A DNA stretch of 59,557 nt from the IMG/VR virus record IMGVR_UViG_3300043331_000269, positions 1 through 59,557 of that record; one strand, given 5' to 3'. This DNA is from a virus. Below are positions 38,071-46,685 of the stretch, in pieces. A program made the translations under genes and the position numbers. Positions within the stretch are counted from its first letter, which is position 1; each line of letters opens with the position of its first letter. The notes beneath the pieces were generated by a model. It was not told the DNA's origin. It worked only from the letters and a program-made list of their open reading frames with translations, and did not search any database.

Positions 38071-38457
38071 ATGAGCGACAAGGTGGAAACGCTGGAATGG
38101 ATCAAGCCACGCAGCGGGGATGACTGCTCCGTCTACGGCTGTGAGACGTCTGCCTACTGCCGCCTTCGAGTTGGCGGAGGCCAGTCCGCCATGGACATCC
38201 ACACGTCCTCGATGGATTTCTGCTGGGAGCATTTCAAAGCTCTCCGCTCAAGGGCCGATCGTTTACGCGGCTACGGTATCCCGATGACCGGCAAAGCCCT
38301 ACGCGCACTCCGTAAGAGCCTGGGCATGTCCACAGCCGCCGCTGCTGACCTCGTCCACGTCTCCCGTAGGACGTGGGTAGCGTGGGAGGCTAGAGCGCGC
38401 GTGCCCGAGACGGGGGCGGAGTTGTTCCGGCTCAAGGTGGGGAGGGAAAAGGCATGA
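38071..38457 (+). CDS. HTH protein (XRE-like C-terminus)
   Basis: 128 residues. N-terminal Cys pair region (CSVYGCETSAYCRL) then GKALRALRKSLGMSTAAAAD and LVHVSRRTWVAWE, an XRE-type helix-turn-helix. Likely a regulator with a zinc-linked sensor half. ATG directly follows the previous stop. Confidence 0.65.
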   Translation: MSDKVETLEWIKPRSGDDCSVYGCETSAYCRLRVGGGQSAMDIHTSSMDFCWEHFKALRSRADRLRGYGIPMTGKALRALRKSLGMSTAAAADLVHVSRRTWVAWEARARVPETGAELFRLKVGREKA

Positions 38458-38864
38458 GCTTGGATGTGACGTTGCGCGCGGTTCGCCCAACCGAAGTCTT
38501 CGACGCGAACATCACGCACAACTTGAACAAGATGGCTGCCGAGGCCGGCATCTATGAGGCGCTGTGGCGGCCGGCCGAACTCGACCCCGAGCGGGCTGCG
38601 CGCATCCGGGCCGCTCAGGACCGCAAGGACTACCACGGCCCGGAGGGCGCCTACGCGATCGAGAGCGAGGCGACGATCCACGCGCGCGACTTGATCCAGC
38701 CGCTCCGCGCCGGCCTCGCGCTGCTGAAGGCTGAGCCCGACCGCTTCAAGGCTTTCAACCCGGAGAACGGCTGGGGCTCCTATGACGACTTCGTGCCGTG
38801 GGTCGAACGGTACCTGACGGCCTGCGAAGAGTACCCGGACGCCGAAGTAAGCGTGTCCCGATGA
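38454..38864 (+). CDS. Conserved phage protein of unknown function
   Basis: 136 residues. MSLDVTLRAVRPTEVFDANI, THNLNKMAAEAGIYEALWRP, IQPLRAGLALLKAEPDRF and NPENGWGSYDDFVPWVERYL form a pattern often met in phage and prophage genes without known role. ATGA coupling. Confidence 0.7.
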   Translation: MSLDVTLRAVRPTEVFDANITHNLNKMAAEAGIYEALWRPAELDPERAARIRAAQDRKDYHGPEGAYAIESEATIHARDLIQPLRAGLALLKAEPDRFKAFNPENGWGSYDDFVPWVERYLTACEEYPDAEVSVSR

Positions 38865-38917
38865 TGCTCATTCGCAAGGAATCTCGGGCACGACGGCTCA
38901 CGAAGGAGGCGAAGTGA
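38861..38917 (+). CDS. 18-residue basic micro-protein
   Basis: MMLIRKESRARRLTKEAK, ATGA overlap upstream and GTGA downstream; contains the next gene's ribosome site (GAAGGAGG). Probably a coupling frame. Confidence 0.35.
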   Translation: MMLIRKESRARRLTKEAK

Positions 38918-39210
38918 AGCTGCATGGGTTCGAGATTGGCCGCCGCGAGGGCGACGGGCCGATCCTCTGCCGCCGCTGCGACGAGCCCCTTGACGCGCAC
39001 ATCCCCGAGGCGGCCCGCACGCCACGTCCCGTCTCCGATCCCTCCGAGACGCTGGCGCTCATATCAGAGCACCGGCTGACGGTGAGGCCACGCGGGCCAC
39101 GCGAGCAGGGATGGCTGGCGGACGAGACCTACGGCGCGAACAACGCGGTCGGCTCCACCATCGGCGAAGCCGTTAGAGCGTGCGTGGAGAGAATCCGCAA
39201 CGGTCAGTAA
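38914..39210 (+). CDS. CxxC protein
   Basis: 98 residues from GTG behind GAAGGAGG. LCRRCDEPLDAHI at residues 19-31, then a soluble alpha/beta region. Last gene before the promoter at 39237. Confidence 0.62.
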   Translation: MKLHGFEIGRREGDGPILCRRCDEPLDAHIPEAARTPRPVSDPSETLALISEHRLTVRPRGPREQGWLADETYGANNAVGSTIGEAVRACVERIRNGQ

Positions 39211-39236
39211 AAGCGGTCCTGCCGTGTAGCCTCCCG

Positions 39237-39245
39237 TGCTAGACT
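39237..39245 (+). promoter_or_regulatory. Extended -10 promoter of portal operon
   Basis: TGcTAGACT (hexamer 39240-39245), the same nonamer as at 3229. Short leader to ATG 39266. Confidence 0.5.
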
Positions 39246-39265
39246 GCGGCGGGAGGTAGCCTTCC

Positions 39266-39529
39266 ATGGCGCCCAAGTCCAAGCCGGCCGCGCGCAAGGT
39301 CCCGAAGCCGCCCAAGCCTGATCTAGTGACGGGCGATCTCGGGCCGGTCGCGAAGCCGGGCGCTGCGAAGCCCAAGCCAGCGCCGGTAGTGGTTTCCGAA
39401 CCTGCGCCGAGCGTCCCTACCACGAGAGCGTTCGGGGACCCCGCTCCTCCGGCCCCTGAGCCGGTGGTGGTCTCTTCTCCTGACGGTCCTGTGCATCGCG
39501 CTCCGTGCGATCCTCCGAGCCGGACGTAA
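39266..39529 (+). CDS. Pro/Lys-rich disordered protein
   Basis: 87 residues, MAPKSKPAARKVPKPPKPDL start, almost wholly Pro/Ala/Lys/Val. GGGAGG precedes the ATG. Histone-tail-like charge at the N-terminus could bind DNA. Unknown. Confidence 0.5.
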   Translation: MAPKSKPAARKVPKPPKPDLVTGDLGPVAKPGAAKPKPAPVVVSEPAPSVPTTRAFGDPAPPAPEPVVVSSPDGPVHRAPCDPPSRT

Positions 39530-39531
39530 TA

Positions 39532-39798
39532 GTGGACAGCGCGACCAAGCGACGGGATAGGCTGGCGAGAGGTCTAGGTCTTCAGGCCGGGCGCAATCGC
39601 CTACTTCGTCCAGTCCCTGGGCGCCGACCAGAGGGCAAACTGGCCGACGAGGACGTGCGTGAGATTCGACGAAGGTACATCGAGATGGGCGAGGCGCAGG
39701 CCAACCTTGCGCGGGCCTACGGCATAAACCAGAGCCGGGTGAGTCGCATTGTTACCGGCCTAGACTGGACGCATGTGCCATACGAGCGTGTTCAGTGA
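39532..39798 (+). CDS. HTH protein
   Basis: 88 residues from GTG. ADEDVREIRRRYIEMGEAQA and NLARAYGINQSRVSRIVTGL give a helix-turn-helix of the kind used to read phage DNA. Regulator or homing-type DNA-binding remnant. Confidence 0.6.
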   Translation: MDSATKRRDRLARGLGLQAGRNRLLRPVPGRRPEGKLADEDVREIRRRYIEMGEAQANLARAYGINQSRVSRIVTGLDWTHVPYERVQ

Positions 39799-39947
39799 CC
39801 GACCTCGCCACCCTCAAAGCCAATCCCCCCAAGCGCATGGGACGCAAGACAGCGAACGGCTGGTCGGGCGAGTCGGAAGCTTCGTTCAAGGCTCGCGAGG
39901 CGGCTTGGCGCGCGGCGGTCGAGCGAGCGAAAGAGGCGAAGGCTTGA
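39795..39947 (+). CDS. Small basic helical protein
   Basis: 50 residues from GTG, MTDLATLKANPPKRMGRKTA start, C-terminal Ala/Arg/Lys helix. GTGA coupling. Unknown. Confidence 0.5.
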   Translation: MTDLATLKANPPKRMGRKTANGWSGESEASFKAREAAWRAAVERAKEAKA

Positions 39948-40135
39948 CGACGCGACCCGTCCACGATACGAACCACTATCAGGGCGTGTCGGAGCGTTGC
40001 GAAGACTGCGAGTACGAACGCAAGCGGGCCATGGCGACCGCCCTTGGCGGCGCGATCCGCGCCTCGGCCATAATGGGCAACGACGAACACCTGATCGAAG
40101 CCGTTGACACCATTTTGGATGAGTGGCCCCGATGA
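39944..40135 (+). CDS. Small CxxC protein
   Basis: 63 residues from TTG overlapping the upstream stop (TTGA), with GAGGCGA before it. RCEDCEYERKR is the Cys pair; helical C-terminus. Confidence 0.52.
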   Translation: MTTRPVHDTNHYQGVSERCEDCEYERKRAMATALGGAIRASAIMGNDEHLIEAVDTILDEWPR

Positions 40136-40455
40136 TCTGGCTCATCCTTTACGCTCTGATCCTGGCCGGCTTCGGCGTAGCCTGCCTCCTCTCCGTACGC
40201 TCCGCCTGCATCACCGCCTTGACCATGCTCCGTGAGTTCCTCGCCTCCGACCTACGCGGGGAGATTGCTCACCTGCGATCCCAAGTAGCGGCGAAGGATG
40301 AGCAGCTCCTAGCGGTCTCCCATCCCACCACTCAGGCCGTGATGGCTGCGCAGAAGGCCCCCCAGAGGGCCTACGAGCCCGGCTGGGAGGCTGCGGCGGC
40401 TCGGCCGAGGAATCCTACCCAGTTCGTCGTGACGCGGCCCGGAGACGACAGCTAG
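40132..40455 (+). CDS. Small membrane protein with coiled coil
   Basis: 107 residues, ATG overlapping upstream stop. N-terminal membrane helix (WLILYALILAGFGVACLLSV), then a short coiled coil (LRGEIAHLRSQVAAKDEQLL). Just ahead of the portal gene. Unknown. Confidence 0.6.
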   Translation: MIWLILYALILAGFGVACLLSVRSACITALTMLREFLASDLRGEIAHLRSQVAAKDEQLLAVSHPTTQAVMAAQKAPQRAYEPGWEAAAARPRNPTQFVVTRPGDDS

Positions 40456-40474
40456 CTAGTTCGGAGGAGCCATC

Positions 40475-43123
40475 TTGAGCGTCTCGAATCTAAGCAACCC
40501 TGGCAATCTGGTCTTCCCTCCGAAGGGCGCCGACGCTGTCCGGCTCCGTCAGTACGTCGATGCGGTCTGCGACCAGCGGTCCTCGTACCGAGCTGACCTC
40601 TACCGAGAGTGGGGGCTCTCCAAGAACTTCTTCGAGTCCAACCAGTGGGTTCGGCTGGACGCAAGACGCGATCCGCGCTCCTCGTTCCGCTGGACCAGCC
40701 AGGACCCCGCCGACGACATCCCGAAGCCGGTTCACAACAAAGTCCTGGAGCTGGTGGACAACGAAGTCGGGAAGACTTCCCGACGCCAGTCCAGGCCGTA
40801 CGTCCGTCCCCGCACGGGAGGCTCTGAGGCCAAGCGTGGAGGTACGAGGGTAGGGAACGAAGTCCTCAACTGGCACCTGGAGAAGATTCACTGGGGCCGG
40901 ATTCGCCATGAGGGCATCTGGAAGAACACCGTCTATGGCGTCGGGATCTGGCTTTCGTACTGGGATCTCGACTGGCGGAAGACGGTACGGCTGGGACTCC
41001 CCGGAGCCGTGAAGTGTGCCAACCCCTCGTGCGACTTCATCCTCGCCGATCCGAAGCTCCCACCGGAGGCTCTGAAGGGACTCCCCCCTGAGCACCGCTC
41101 CCGTGTTCAGCTTTCCGCCTCGATGGAGGCTGGCGAGCAGAAGATCGAAGGGACCGCCCGGGCTTGCCTCCAGTGCCAGGAGCCGCAAGGGCTCGTCCCG
41201 GCGAAGCTCCTCCCCAACGAGATCGACCGAAGGGACTCCTACGGGCGGGAGTTGGCCCGGGACGTTCCGATGGGCGACGCGAACATCGAGGTCATCAGCC
41301 CGGAATACTTCTTCCCCGAGAACGAAGGAATCGGCATCGACCCGCGGTCCATGGGCTCGTTCGTCATCAACAAGCCGGAGAGCTTGGACTACATCGCAGC
41401 CCACTACGACGTCACCGTAGACGCGGACGGGAAGGTCTGGAAGGGGACGGAGGAGATCAAGGCCGAAGATCCGGCAACTATTGCCGAATACCTGATGACC
41501 CTAGGGGACACGAATTTCTACTCCTCTGGGATCAAGGAGGCGCTCTCGGCCCGGAACGTCTACCGTCGTCACGTCCGTCTCCGTCAGGCGTACCAGCAGC
41601 CCACGAGGCAGTATCCCCTCGGGCGCATGGTTCACATCGCCAACAACGTCGTGCTGATCGATGACGACCTGATGGCGAAGTGCAAGCACAAGAAGGGCGA
41701 GTTCTACCCGCGGGTCAAGGTCGGGGTGGCGAGGTTCTGGCCGCGGGACGGGGAGTTCTTCTCCCAGGGCATGATCGTCCCGCTGGTGAGTCCGCAAAAC
41801 CGCCTGAACATGGCGTTCTCGCAGATCACGGACAACCGGGAGCGGAACGGTACCGATGGCCTGATCATCACGAAGGGCATGCGACTCCTGTCCCCGAACT
41901 GGCTGAAGAACTTCCCCGGCCGAGTGGCCGTCTGGGACATGGACCCGGAGGCCCCGAGCGCGGAACCGAAGCCGCTTCCCTCGCGCATGATCGACTCCCG
42001 CATCTACGAGGAGACGGACCGCATCGAGACGCACATGCGCTCCCTCACGGGGCAGCAGGACGTGGACGTCGGCAAGGCTGCGCCGGGGATCAAGGCGGCG
42101 CGAGCGATCCAGCTTCTGCAGGAGAAGTCCTCCGAGCGCAGGGACCAGCGGAACCAAGAGTATGACGAGTGCTTCCAGGAGCTGTTCTCGCACCAGCTCG
42201 TACTTCTCTCCGAGAAGGTCTTGGAGCCGCGCAGCTACGAGACTCAGGGGCCTGGAAAGTCATGGGAGATCAAGGAATTCACCGGGCTTGATCTCGCCGG
42301 GCTCACGGATGTGCGCGTAGAGGTAGAGGCTAGCTACAGCGACCAGCTATACGAGGCGCAGCAGGTCGAGGACAATCTCGATAGGGGATTGATCCCGATC
42401 GATACGCCCGTTGCTAAGCGCGAGGTGGCGAAAATCCTACGCATTCCTCAAGTCCTCATGGACGAGTCGAACGTGCAGATCGATGACGCGGAGCGGAAGT
42501 GGTTCGCCTTCCGACAGGAGGAGAAGGTCCCGAACCTGGACGAGAGCTTGGACAACCACGGGATCTTCTGGCAGGTCTACGGAAAGGCCCTGAAGGGCGA
42601 GGACGGCCGGGAGTGCGTCGAGAGATCGGGATGGGAGAACTTCCTCCCCGCATTGTCTGGATGGGAAGAGAAGCTCGCGATGGCTGAGCAGGCCGACGCG
42701 ATGGCCCGAGCCCTCCCGGCCATGATGCAGCAGGCCGAGCAGATGGGCCAGCCAGCCCCGATGCAGATTCCCCCCGAGCAGCTCGAGCAGATGCTCCTCC
42801 CCGCGGACCTTCCGTCCAGAATCTTGATCGTGTGGCTGAAGGCTCTAGCAGCGAAGGGAATCAAGGTCGAGGAGTCCGACCCCGTCGAGCCCGGAATGGA
42901 GCCACAGGAAGGCGTACAGGAGCCCACACGGCCATCCTACACGCTGACCTTCATGCGCTTCCGGGCCGTCTGTGAGGCTCACCGGCTGTATTCTCAGGGT
43001 AGGCAGCCTGGAGGCCCTCCGATGCCTACGGCTCCCATGGCGCCGGCTCCTGGGACTCCTCCGCCGCCGCCGATGCTGCCGCCTACCGGGCCTGTGGCTC
43101 CCGAGCCGCAGCTACCCATGTAA
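40475..43123 (+). CDS. Portal protein (P22-type, podoviral)
   Basis: 882 residues from TTG with CGGAGGAG at 5 bases. N-terminal region WGLSKNFFESNQWVRLDARR and IPKPVHNKVLELVDNEVGKT, central SQGMIVPLVSPQNRLNMAFS, and LTGQQDVDVGKAAPGIKAAR before a long helix are typical portal signatures. Residues 180-245 hold two Cys pairs (CANPSCDF, CLQCQEP), a zinc insertion that is unusual. The C-terminal 150 residues are Pro/Met-rich. It forms the dodecameric DNA gate at the capsid vertex. Confidence 0.87.
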   Translation: MSVSNLSNPGNLVFPPKGADAVRLRQYVDAVCDQRSSYRADLYREWGLSKNFFESNQWVRLDARRDPRSSFRWTSQDPADDIPKPVHNKVLELVDNEVGKTSRRQSRPYVRPRTGGSEAKRGGTRVGNEVLNWHLEKIHWGRIRHEGIWKNTVYGVGIWLSYWDLDWRKTVRLGLPGAVKCANPSCDFILADPKLPPEALKGLPPEHRSRVQLSASMEAGEQKIEGTARACLQCQEPQGLVPAKLLPNEIDRRDSYGRELARDVPMGDANIEVISPEYFFPENEGIGIDPRSMGSFVINKPESLDYIAAHYDVTVDADGKVWKGTEEIKAEDPATIAEYLMTLGDTNFYSSGIKEALSARNVYRRHVRLRQAYQQPTRQYPLGRMVHIANNVVLIDDDLMAKCKHKKGEFYPRVKVGVARFWPRDGEFFSQGMIVPLVSPQNRLNMAFSQITDNRERNGTDGLIITKGMRLLSPNWLKNFPGRVAVWDMDPEAPSAEPKPLPSRMIDSRIYEETDRIETHMRSLTGQQDVDVGKAAPGIKAARAIQLLQEKSSERRDQRNQEYDECFQELFSHQLVLLSEKVLEPRSYETQGPGKSWEIKEFTGLDLAGLTDVRVEVEASYSDQLYEAQQVEDNLDRGLIPIDTPVAKREVAKILRIPQVLMDESNVQIDDAERKWFAFRQEEKVPNLDESLDNHGIFWQVYGKALKGEDGRECVERSGWENFLPALSGWEEKLAMAEQADAMARALPAMMQQAEQMGQPAPMQIPPEQLEQMLLPADLPSRILIVWLKALAAKGIKVEESDPVEPGMEPQEGVQEPTRPSYTLTFMRFRAVCEAHRLYSQGRQPGGPPMPTAPMAPAPGTPPPPPMLPPTGPVAPEPQLPM

Positions 43124-43141
43124 CCAGGAGAAACGAACAGA

Positions 43142-43327
43142 ATGAGCGTCAAGGTACATTTCGTGACTGGAGAAGCGCAGTTCTACCCCACTGGGCGGAA
43201 GTTCAGCGCGTCCCCGGAGGACCCGACCACGAGCTACGACGTCACGGACAAGGACGGCAAGCTGCTGGCCGTCATCCCGCGCGGGAACGTGCTCCGCGCC
43301 GACTTCCTGCCGGACGACGAGGACTGA
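43142..43327 (+). CDS. Small beta-rich protein
   Basis: 61 residues, MSVKVHFVTGEAQFYPTGRK start, ATG behind AGGAGA. All-beta look. Follows the portal; could be a head accessory. Unknown. Confidence 0.6.
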   Translation: MSVKVHFVTGEAQFYPTGRKFSASPEDPTTSYDVTDKDGKLLAVIPRGNVLRADFLPDDED

Positions 43328-43336
43328 GGAGAGGCG

Positions 43337-43588
43337 ATGCCGACTGATACCTTTCGTACCGAGTACGGAACCATCGGCCAGCGTGAGGTCAAGAGCGACT
43401 CTGACATCGCGGCAGCTCAAGACAAAGCGCGGCTGTCCTCGACCGCGGGTTCAGGGCTCGGGTCCAAGGGGAAGAGCCTGACTGGAGCGCCCAAGCAGGA
43501 GCCAAACGAAGATCCAGCAGTTTTCGGGGCTCGGCTCCGGAAGTGGCGAGAGGCCGAGATGCAGAAGCGGGCTTTCGGCGGCAAGTGA
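43337..43588 (+). CDS. Small hydrophilic protein
   Basis: 83 residues, MPTDTFRTEYGTIGQREV start; charged, Gly/Ser/Lys-rich. GGAGAGG before ATG. Unknown. Confidence 0.58.
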   Translation: MPTDTFRTEYGTIGQREVKSDSDIAAAQDKARLSSTAGSGLGSKGKSLTGAPKQEPNEDPAVFGARLRKWREAEMQKRAFGGK

Positions 43589-43827
43589 TGGAATACCGGA
43601 TTGCCGTGAGGTGCTCCATGCCGCAGAACATCGGCCGGGTGGGCGAAGATCCGGAGCCGCCTCCGCCTCCCCCGACTCCGGAGGGTGTGATTCTGACAGG
43701 CCATGACGCCATGTACGAGACCGGCAAGAGGGAGCCGGTGGTCATGATCGGGAAGGCGTTCTTTTCCCGTCAGGATCTCCTCGAGATTTTGACCCGCATG
43801 GACGAGATGGAAGCGGTCGGCAAGTGA
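43588..43827 (+). CDS. Hypothetical protein with Pro stretch
   Basis: 79 residues, ATG within TGATG. EPPPPPPTPEG linker, then VVMIGKAFFSRQDLLEILTR. Unknown. Confidence 0.58.
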   Translation: MEYRIAVRCSMPQNIGRVGEDPEPPPPPPTPEGVILTGHDAMYETGKREPVVMIGKAFFSRQDLLEILTRMDEMEAVGK

Positions 43828-44069
43828 AAGCCTGCGACTGGCTCCCGTCCGAGGCCCTGTACGCCTTCGCGGGCTGGCTGGCGTCTCGTCCGAAGCGCAT
43901 CACTCTCAGCGACAAGGACAGCTCCGCGCCAATCGGGGATCTCGTAGCTGAGTTCTGTAAGCAGTACGGGCTCCGGGAGCCTCGTAACATCGCCTGGAAC
44001 CGCCCGGAAGAGTGGGAACGGGCTAGCGCGGCACTCCATGCCTACGTCGGCCCATACGAGAGGATGTAG
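43824..44069 (+). CDS. Hypothetical helical protein
   Basis: 81 residues from GTG, MKACDWLPSEALYAFAGWLA start, aromatic-rich and helical. GTGA coupling. Unknown. Confidence 0.6.
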   Translation: MKACDWLPSEALYAFAGWLASRPKRITLSDKDSSAPIGDLVAEFCKQYGLREPRNIAWNRPEEWERASAALHAYVGPYERM

Positions 44070-44070
44070 C

Positions 44071-44354
44071 GTGAGCGAGAGCGCCCCTCACGTCCGCCTG
44101 TTCGTCTCGGTAGACGGTGAGTGCCGCAAGAGGTCAAGCAGCCGGCGGCCGATGGTACATGGGTGGAGCGCTCAGGGGATCTAGTCTCACAGGACAGGTG
44201 GTTAGAGGGCAGGGTCTACGTGAACCGTCCATCCGAATGCCAGATGGTCGCGTGGCCTGTCCCGAGGACGCAGGCGATCCGCGACCAGGAGAACCGCATC
44301 CGAGTAGCCATCGATGATCTCGTGGAGTTCCTGAACGTCATGGGGGCGGACTAG
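44071..44354 (+). CDS. Hypothetical protein, possible frameshifted gene
   Basis: GTG at 44071 gives a 37-residue frame (MSESAPHVRLFVSVDGE then Arg/Ser-rich). A second frame from GTG 44121 gives 77 residues (MPQEVKQPAADGTWVERSGD to the TAG at 44354). They overlap by 64 bases. The first frame looks natural up to about 44117 and the second afterwards, so one ancestral gene joined by a frameshift is plausible; alternatively only 44121-44354 is real. Confidence 0.45.
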
Positions 44355-44588
44355 ATGAGCGATGCGTTCCGAGCAATACGTGTTGTCCTACGCCGGCTCT
44401 GGTGCGCATCCGGGCGGCACCCATACGAGAATCAGGTGTGCCTCGACAGGCGTGCTGTCCGAAGAGTCTGCTGGCGATGTGGCATCGAGACGCCATGGTT
44501 TGAGGCATCCCTTACCAATAGGAATGGGTATCTCCCCGGCCCAAGGCCGATCATGTCTCAATCGCGGCCCCTTACTGGAGCGGACTGA
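44355..44588 (+). CDS. Small Cys/Trp protein
   Basis: 77 residues. RLWCASGRHPYENQVC and CWRCGIETPW form four zinc-type Cys. ATG directly after the previous stop. Confidence 0.6.
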   Translation: MSDAFRAIRVVLRRLWCASGRHPYENQVCLDRRAVRRVCWRCGIETPWFEASLTNRNGYLPGPRPIMSQSRPLTGAD

Positions 44589-44802
44589 ATGGCGATCGTC
44601 CCCTCCGACCTACCCTCCGCAGGCGGAGGACAGGCTCAAGCGCCTCAAGTTCAACCGTATACGCATGGTTGAGTACCTGAAGCTCAAGATGGAGGAGGAA
44701 GATTGGCACGGTGTCCAGGACGCCGGCTCTGACCTCCGCGACATCGAGTCCGAGATCAAGGGCATCGAGTTCATGCGCGGCCTGCGGAACGTGCCGGACT
44801 AA
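44589..44802 (+). CDS. Coiled-coil protein, possible frameshifted gene
   Basis: ATG at 44589 gives a 27-residue frame (MAIVPSDLPSAGGGQAQAPQ onward). The shifted frame reads EDRLKRLKFNRIRMVEYLKL and a clear coiled coil to the stop at 44802, but has only a late ATG (44665) for itself. A shift near 44625 would join them into about 70 residues. Second such case within 700 bases. Confidence 0.42.
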
Positions 44803-44812
44803 GGGGGGAGAG

Positions 44813-45124
44813 ATGAAGTGGATCTGCTTCAAGGACCACTACATGCCGAATGCGTGGGGCTTCAGCTTGACCCCGCAGCCTCGGGAGTGCGGCACGTTCA
44901 GAGAATGGCTGCTCTGTCAGGTGATGTGGCACGGCCCTGAAGTGCTGAAGCGCAAACTCGCGGAGATCGGCTTCATAGACGCGGAGAACGAGGGCGGAAT
45001 CGCTTTCTGGCGCCTCGACTTCTGGAACTCCAAGATGCGCGCCCAGTTCATCGCCCACGAGCGCCGAGAGTGGGAACGGAAGCGGGCCGAGGCCATCGCA
45101 CGGTGGGGCGAAGGTGCCGGCTAG
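44813..45124 (+). CDS. DFWNS-motif protein, paralogue of the 5565 gene
   Basis: 103 residues, ATG behind GGGGGGAG. LLCQVMWHGPEVLKRKLAEI, then GGIAFWRLDFWNSKMRAQF, matches the C-terminal part of the 5565-5984 product. The N-terminus (MKWICFKDHYMPNAWGFSL) differs. Unknown. Confidence 0.65.
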   Translation: MKWICFKDHYMPNAWGFSLTPQPRECGTFREWLLCQVMWHGPEVLKRKLAEIGFIDAENEGGIAFWRLDFWNSKMRAQFIAHERREWERKRAEAIARWGEGAG

Positions 45125-45224
45125 CCCCTTCGACCCTCCCGAGCTAGTCCTCTGCGCGTTCTGTAGCGGAGGCTGTGAGGACTGCGACGGGACCGGAACC
45201 ATACCGTACCCGCCGGAAGAGTAG
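45114..45224 (+). CDS. Very small DnaJ-like zinc protein
   Basis: 36 residues from GTG, MPASPFDPPELVLCAFCSGG then CEDCDGTGTIPYPPEE. The CxxCxGG/CxxCxGxG pattern is a half DnaJ zinc repeat. Overlaps the previous gene end. A -10-like TAGAAT (45222-45227) follows at its stop. Confidence 0.5.
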   Translation: MPASPFDPPELVLCAFCSGGCEDCDGTGTIPYPPEE

Positions 45225-45279
45225 AATACGGACGTCCCTCGCGCGGGAACGGTAATAGCGCGCGTACAAGGAGAAACGC

Positions 45280-45744
45280 ATGGGACCGATTGACGAGGAC
45301 AACGATCCGATCCGAATTGTAGGGAACGGCTCAGGTTGCGGCGGCGTTGTGGTGACGAGTCAGCAGTCTCTCGGCGCGAAGCTCGGCCCCGGGATGCCCA
45401 GCATCCCGAGTAACCCGCAGTACGAGAACCGCCCCGCGTTCTTGACGGGAATGTCGGCGGGCTTGGCCCCAGAGCCAGAGCGCGACCCGCGCGACTGCAC
45501 CCCTCCGATGCGCGCTCAGTGGGGTCCGCAGGGTATCGAATTCGCCCGCTTCCATCTTGCAGGCGACCTTGACGTGCGCGTGCTCCACCCGCCTGCCGGG
45601 CTCAAGAACGTTCAGGTCGAGATCCTGACGGGAGCCTACTGGGGAGACGGGCAGGACACCCGGAAGAGCACCGTGCTCCACCTGTCGAAGTCCAGGGCTC
45701 GGGCTCTCGCATCCGCCATCATGGGCGCAGCGGCGGAACTGTGA
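45280..45744 (+). CDS. Hypothetical protein
   Basis: 154 residues, ATG behind AGGAGA. Disordered N-terminus; from residue 80 an alpha/beta unit (GIEFARFHLAGDLDVRVLHP; STVLHLSKSRARALASAIMG). Unknown. Confidence 0.62.
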   Translation: MGPIDEDNDPIRIVGNGSGCGGVVVTSQQSLGAKLGPGMPSIPSNPQYENRPAFLTGMSAGLAPEPERDPRDCTPPMRAQWGPQGIEFARFHLAGDLDVRVLHPPAGLKNVQVEILTGAYWGDGQDTRKSTVLHLSKSRARALASAIMGAAAEL

Positions 45745-45911
45745 GCGACCACGAGAAGGCGGAGCTGGTCGCCTCCAACATCCGTAGCCTCGCCTACATG
45801 TTCGGCCACGCCGGGATTTGCGACTTGGACACGGACGCGGCGAAGCGAGTCTCTGAGTTCTTGGCCGGCTTGGCTGATTCGATAGTAAGGTCGTATCCAC
45901 ATCCAGCGTGA
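45741..45911 (+). CDS. Small helical protein
   Basis: 56 residues from GTG: MSDHEKAELVASNIRSLAYM start; wholly helical. GTGA coupling. Last gene before the long gene-free stretch. Confidence 0.58.
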   Translation: MSDHEKAELVASNIRSLAYMFGHAGICDLDTDAAKRVSEFLAGLADSIVRSYPHPA

Positions 45912-46084
45912 CCAGGCCAGAGATCCGCAGTCGGCGGGGTAAACGCTTCCGTGGAGACCAAGCGCCCACCGTTTGCAGGCCGTGTAGGGCCGAGCGGCGC
46001 GGATTCGGCCCGTCCAAAAGTTAGCGCTCAGGCTTCGCGCGTCCAGGCCGCCGCGGAATTATCTCTAAGGCGCCGTAGTAGACG
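45912..46084 (+). other. Gene-free, structured upstream part of RNA region
   Basis: No credible frame. Stem CGCTT/AAGCG (about 45941-45961 region) and a strong 7-pair hairpin GGGCCGA (45987-45993) with TCGGCCC (46005-46011), lacking a U tract. It may be the 3' end or processing site of the preceding message, or the first domain of the RNA that follows. Confidence 0.4.
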
Positions 46085-46093
46085 TGCTAGAAT
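46085..46093 (+). promoter_or_regulatory. Extended -10 promoter of the large RNA
   Basis: TGcTAGAAT (hexamer 46088-46093); start of transcription expected near 46100, immediately before the first long-range helix. Confidence 0.5.
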
Positions 46094-46099
46094 CCAGTC

Positions 46100-46675
46100 C
46101 AGACGCAATCGGTGCTCGCCTAGAAAGACCGATGGCCCCCGTGAACTGGGAGCCATCGCGTTGAGGCGGGCGCCACCGAAGGTCTTAGGCGACGGTGACG
46201 AGCGGAATCATAGCAGACAACCCGCTACTACGTACAGCCCTCCGCCCAAGGAGAGGCTCGAAGATTAAGCCGCGTCGGCTGCGAGGCGCCCTGCGTTCAC
46301 GGGCAGTCCCCCGACAGCGCACAACCCGGGGAAAGCTTGAGGATTCCCCCGTACCCGGGACGGTGACGGCGACAGAGCGTGTCTCTTCGCTACGCCCGCG
46401 TCTAGTACGTAGACGTTAAGAAGGCGCGGGCCCTTTCTCTTCGGACTCGACTCCCTGTCCGGGCTGGACAAGGGAATAGGGCTCGGGGCAGGACTGGATC
46501 AACGGGTTGGGATAGCCACTGGCGAGCACACGCTCAGAGCCGGAGCCGTCCGGGGGAATCCGTGTAGGTGGTTGGCGCTGTTTGTGATAGCCAAGACGTA
46601 GCGACCAGAGCCCGGAAGACAGCCAGCCGGAACAGTAGATAGGGCCGACTCGCTAAGCGAGCATCCAGAAGCGAG
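46100..46675 (+). ncRNA. Candidate large structured non-coding RNA
   Basis: About 575 bases without a plausible gene on either strand. Helices: 46116-46122 with 46186-46192 plus 46126-46130 with 46181-46185 enclosing hairpin GATGGC/GCCATC (46131-46157); 46327-46333 with 46344-46351; CGTCTA/TAGACG (46399-46415); a nine-pair hairpin with one bulge (46452-46475); TTGGC/GCCAA (46572-46594); CTCGC-taa-GCGAG (46649-46661). Size, location in a phage and dense stems recall GOLLD and ROOL RNAs, but no family match is claimed. Ends are approximate. Confidence 0.55.
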
Positions 46676-46685
46676 CAGGAAAGGC

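Noticed and set aside
45222-45227. TAGAAT as a promoter for the 45280 gene
   Set aside because: Neither a -35 nor the TGn extension is present; too weak to list as a promoter.
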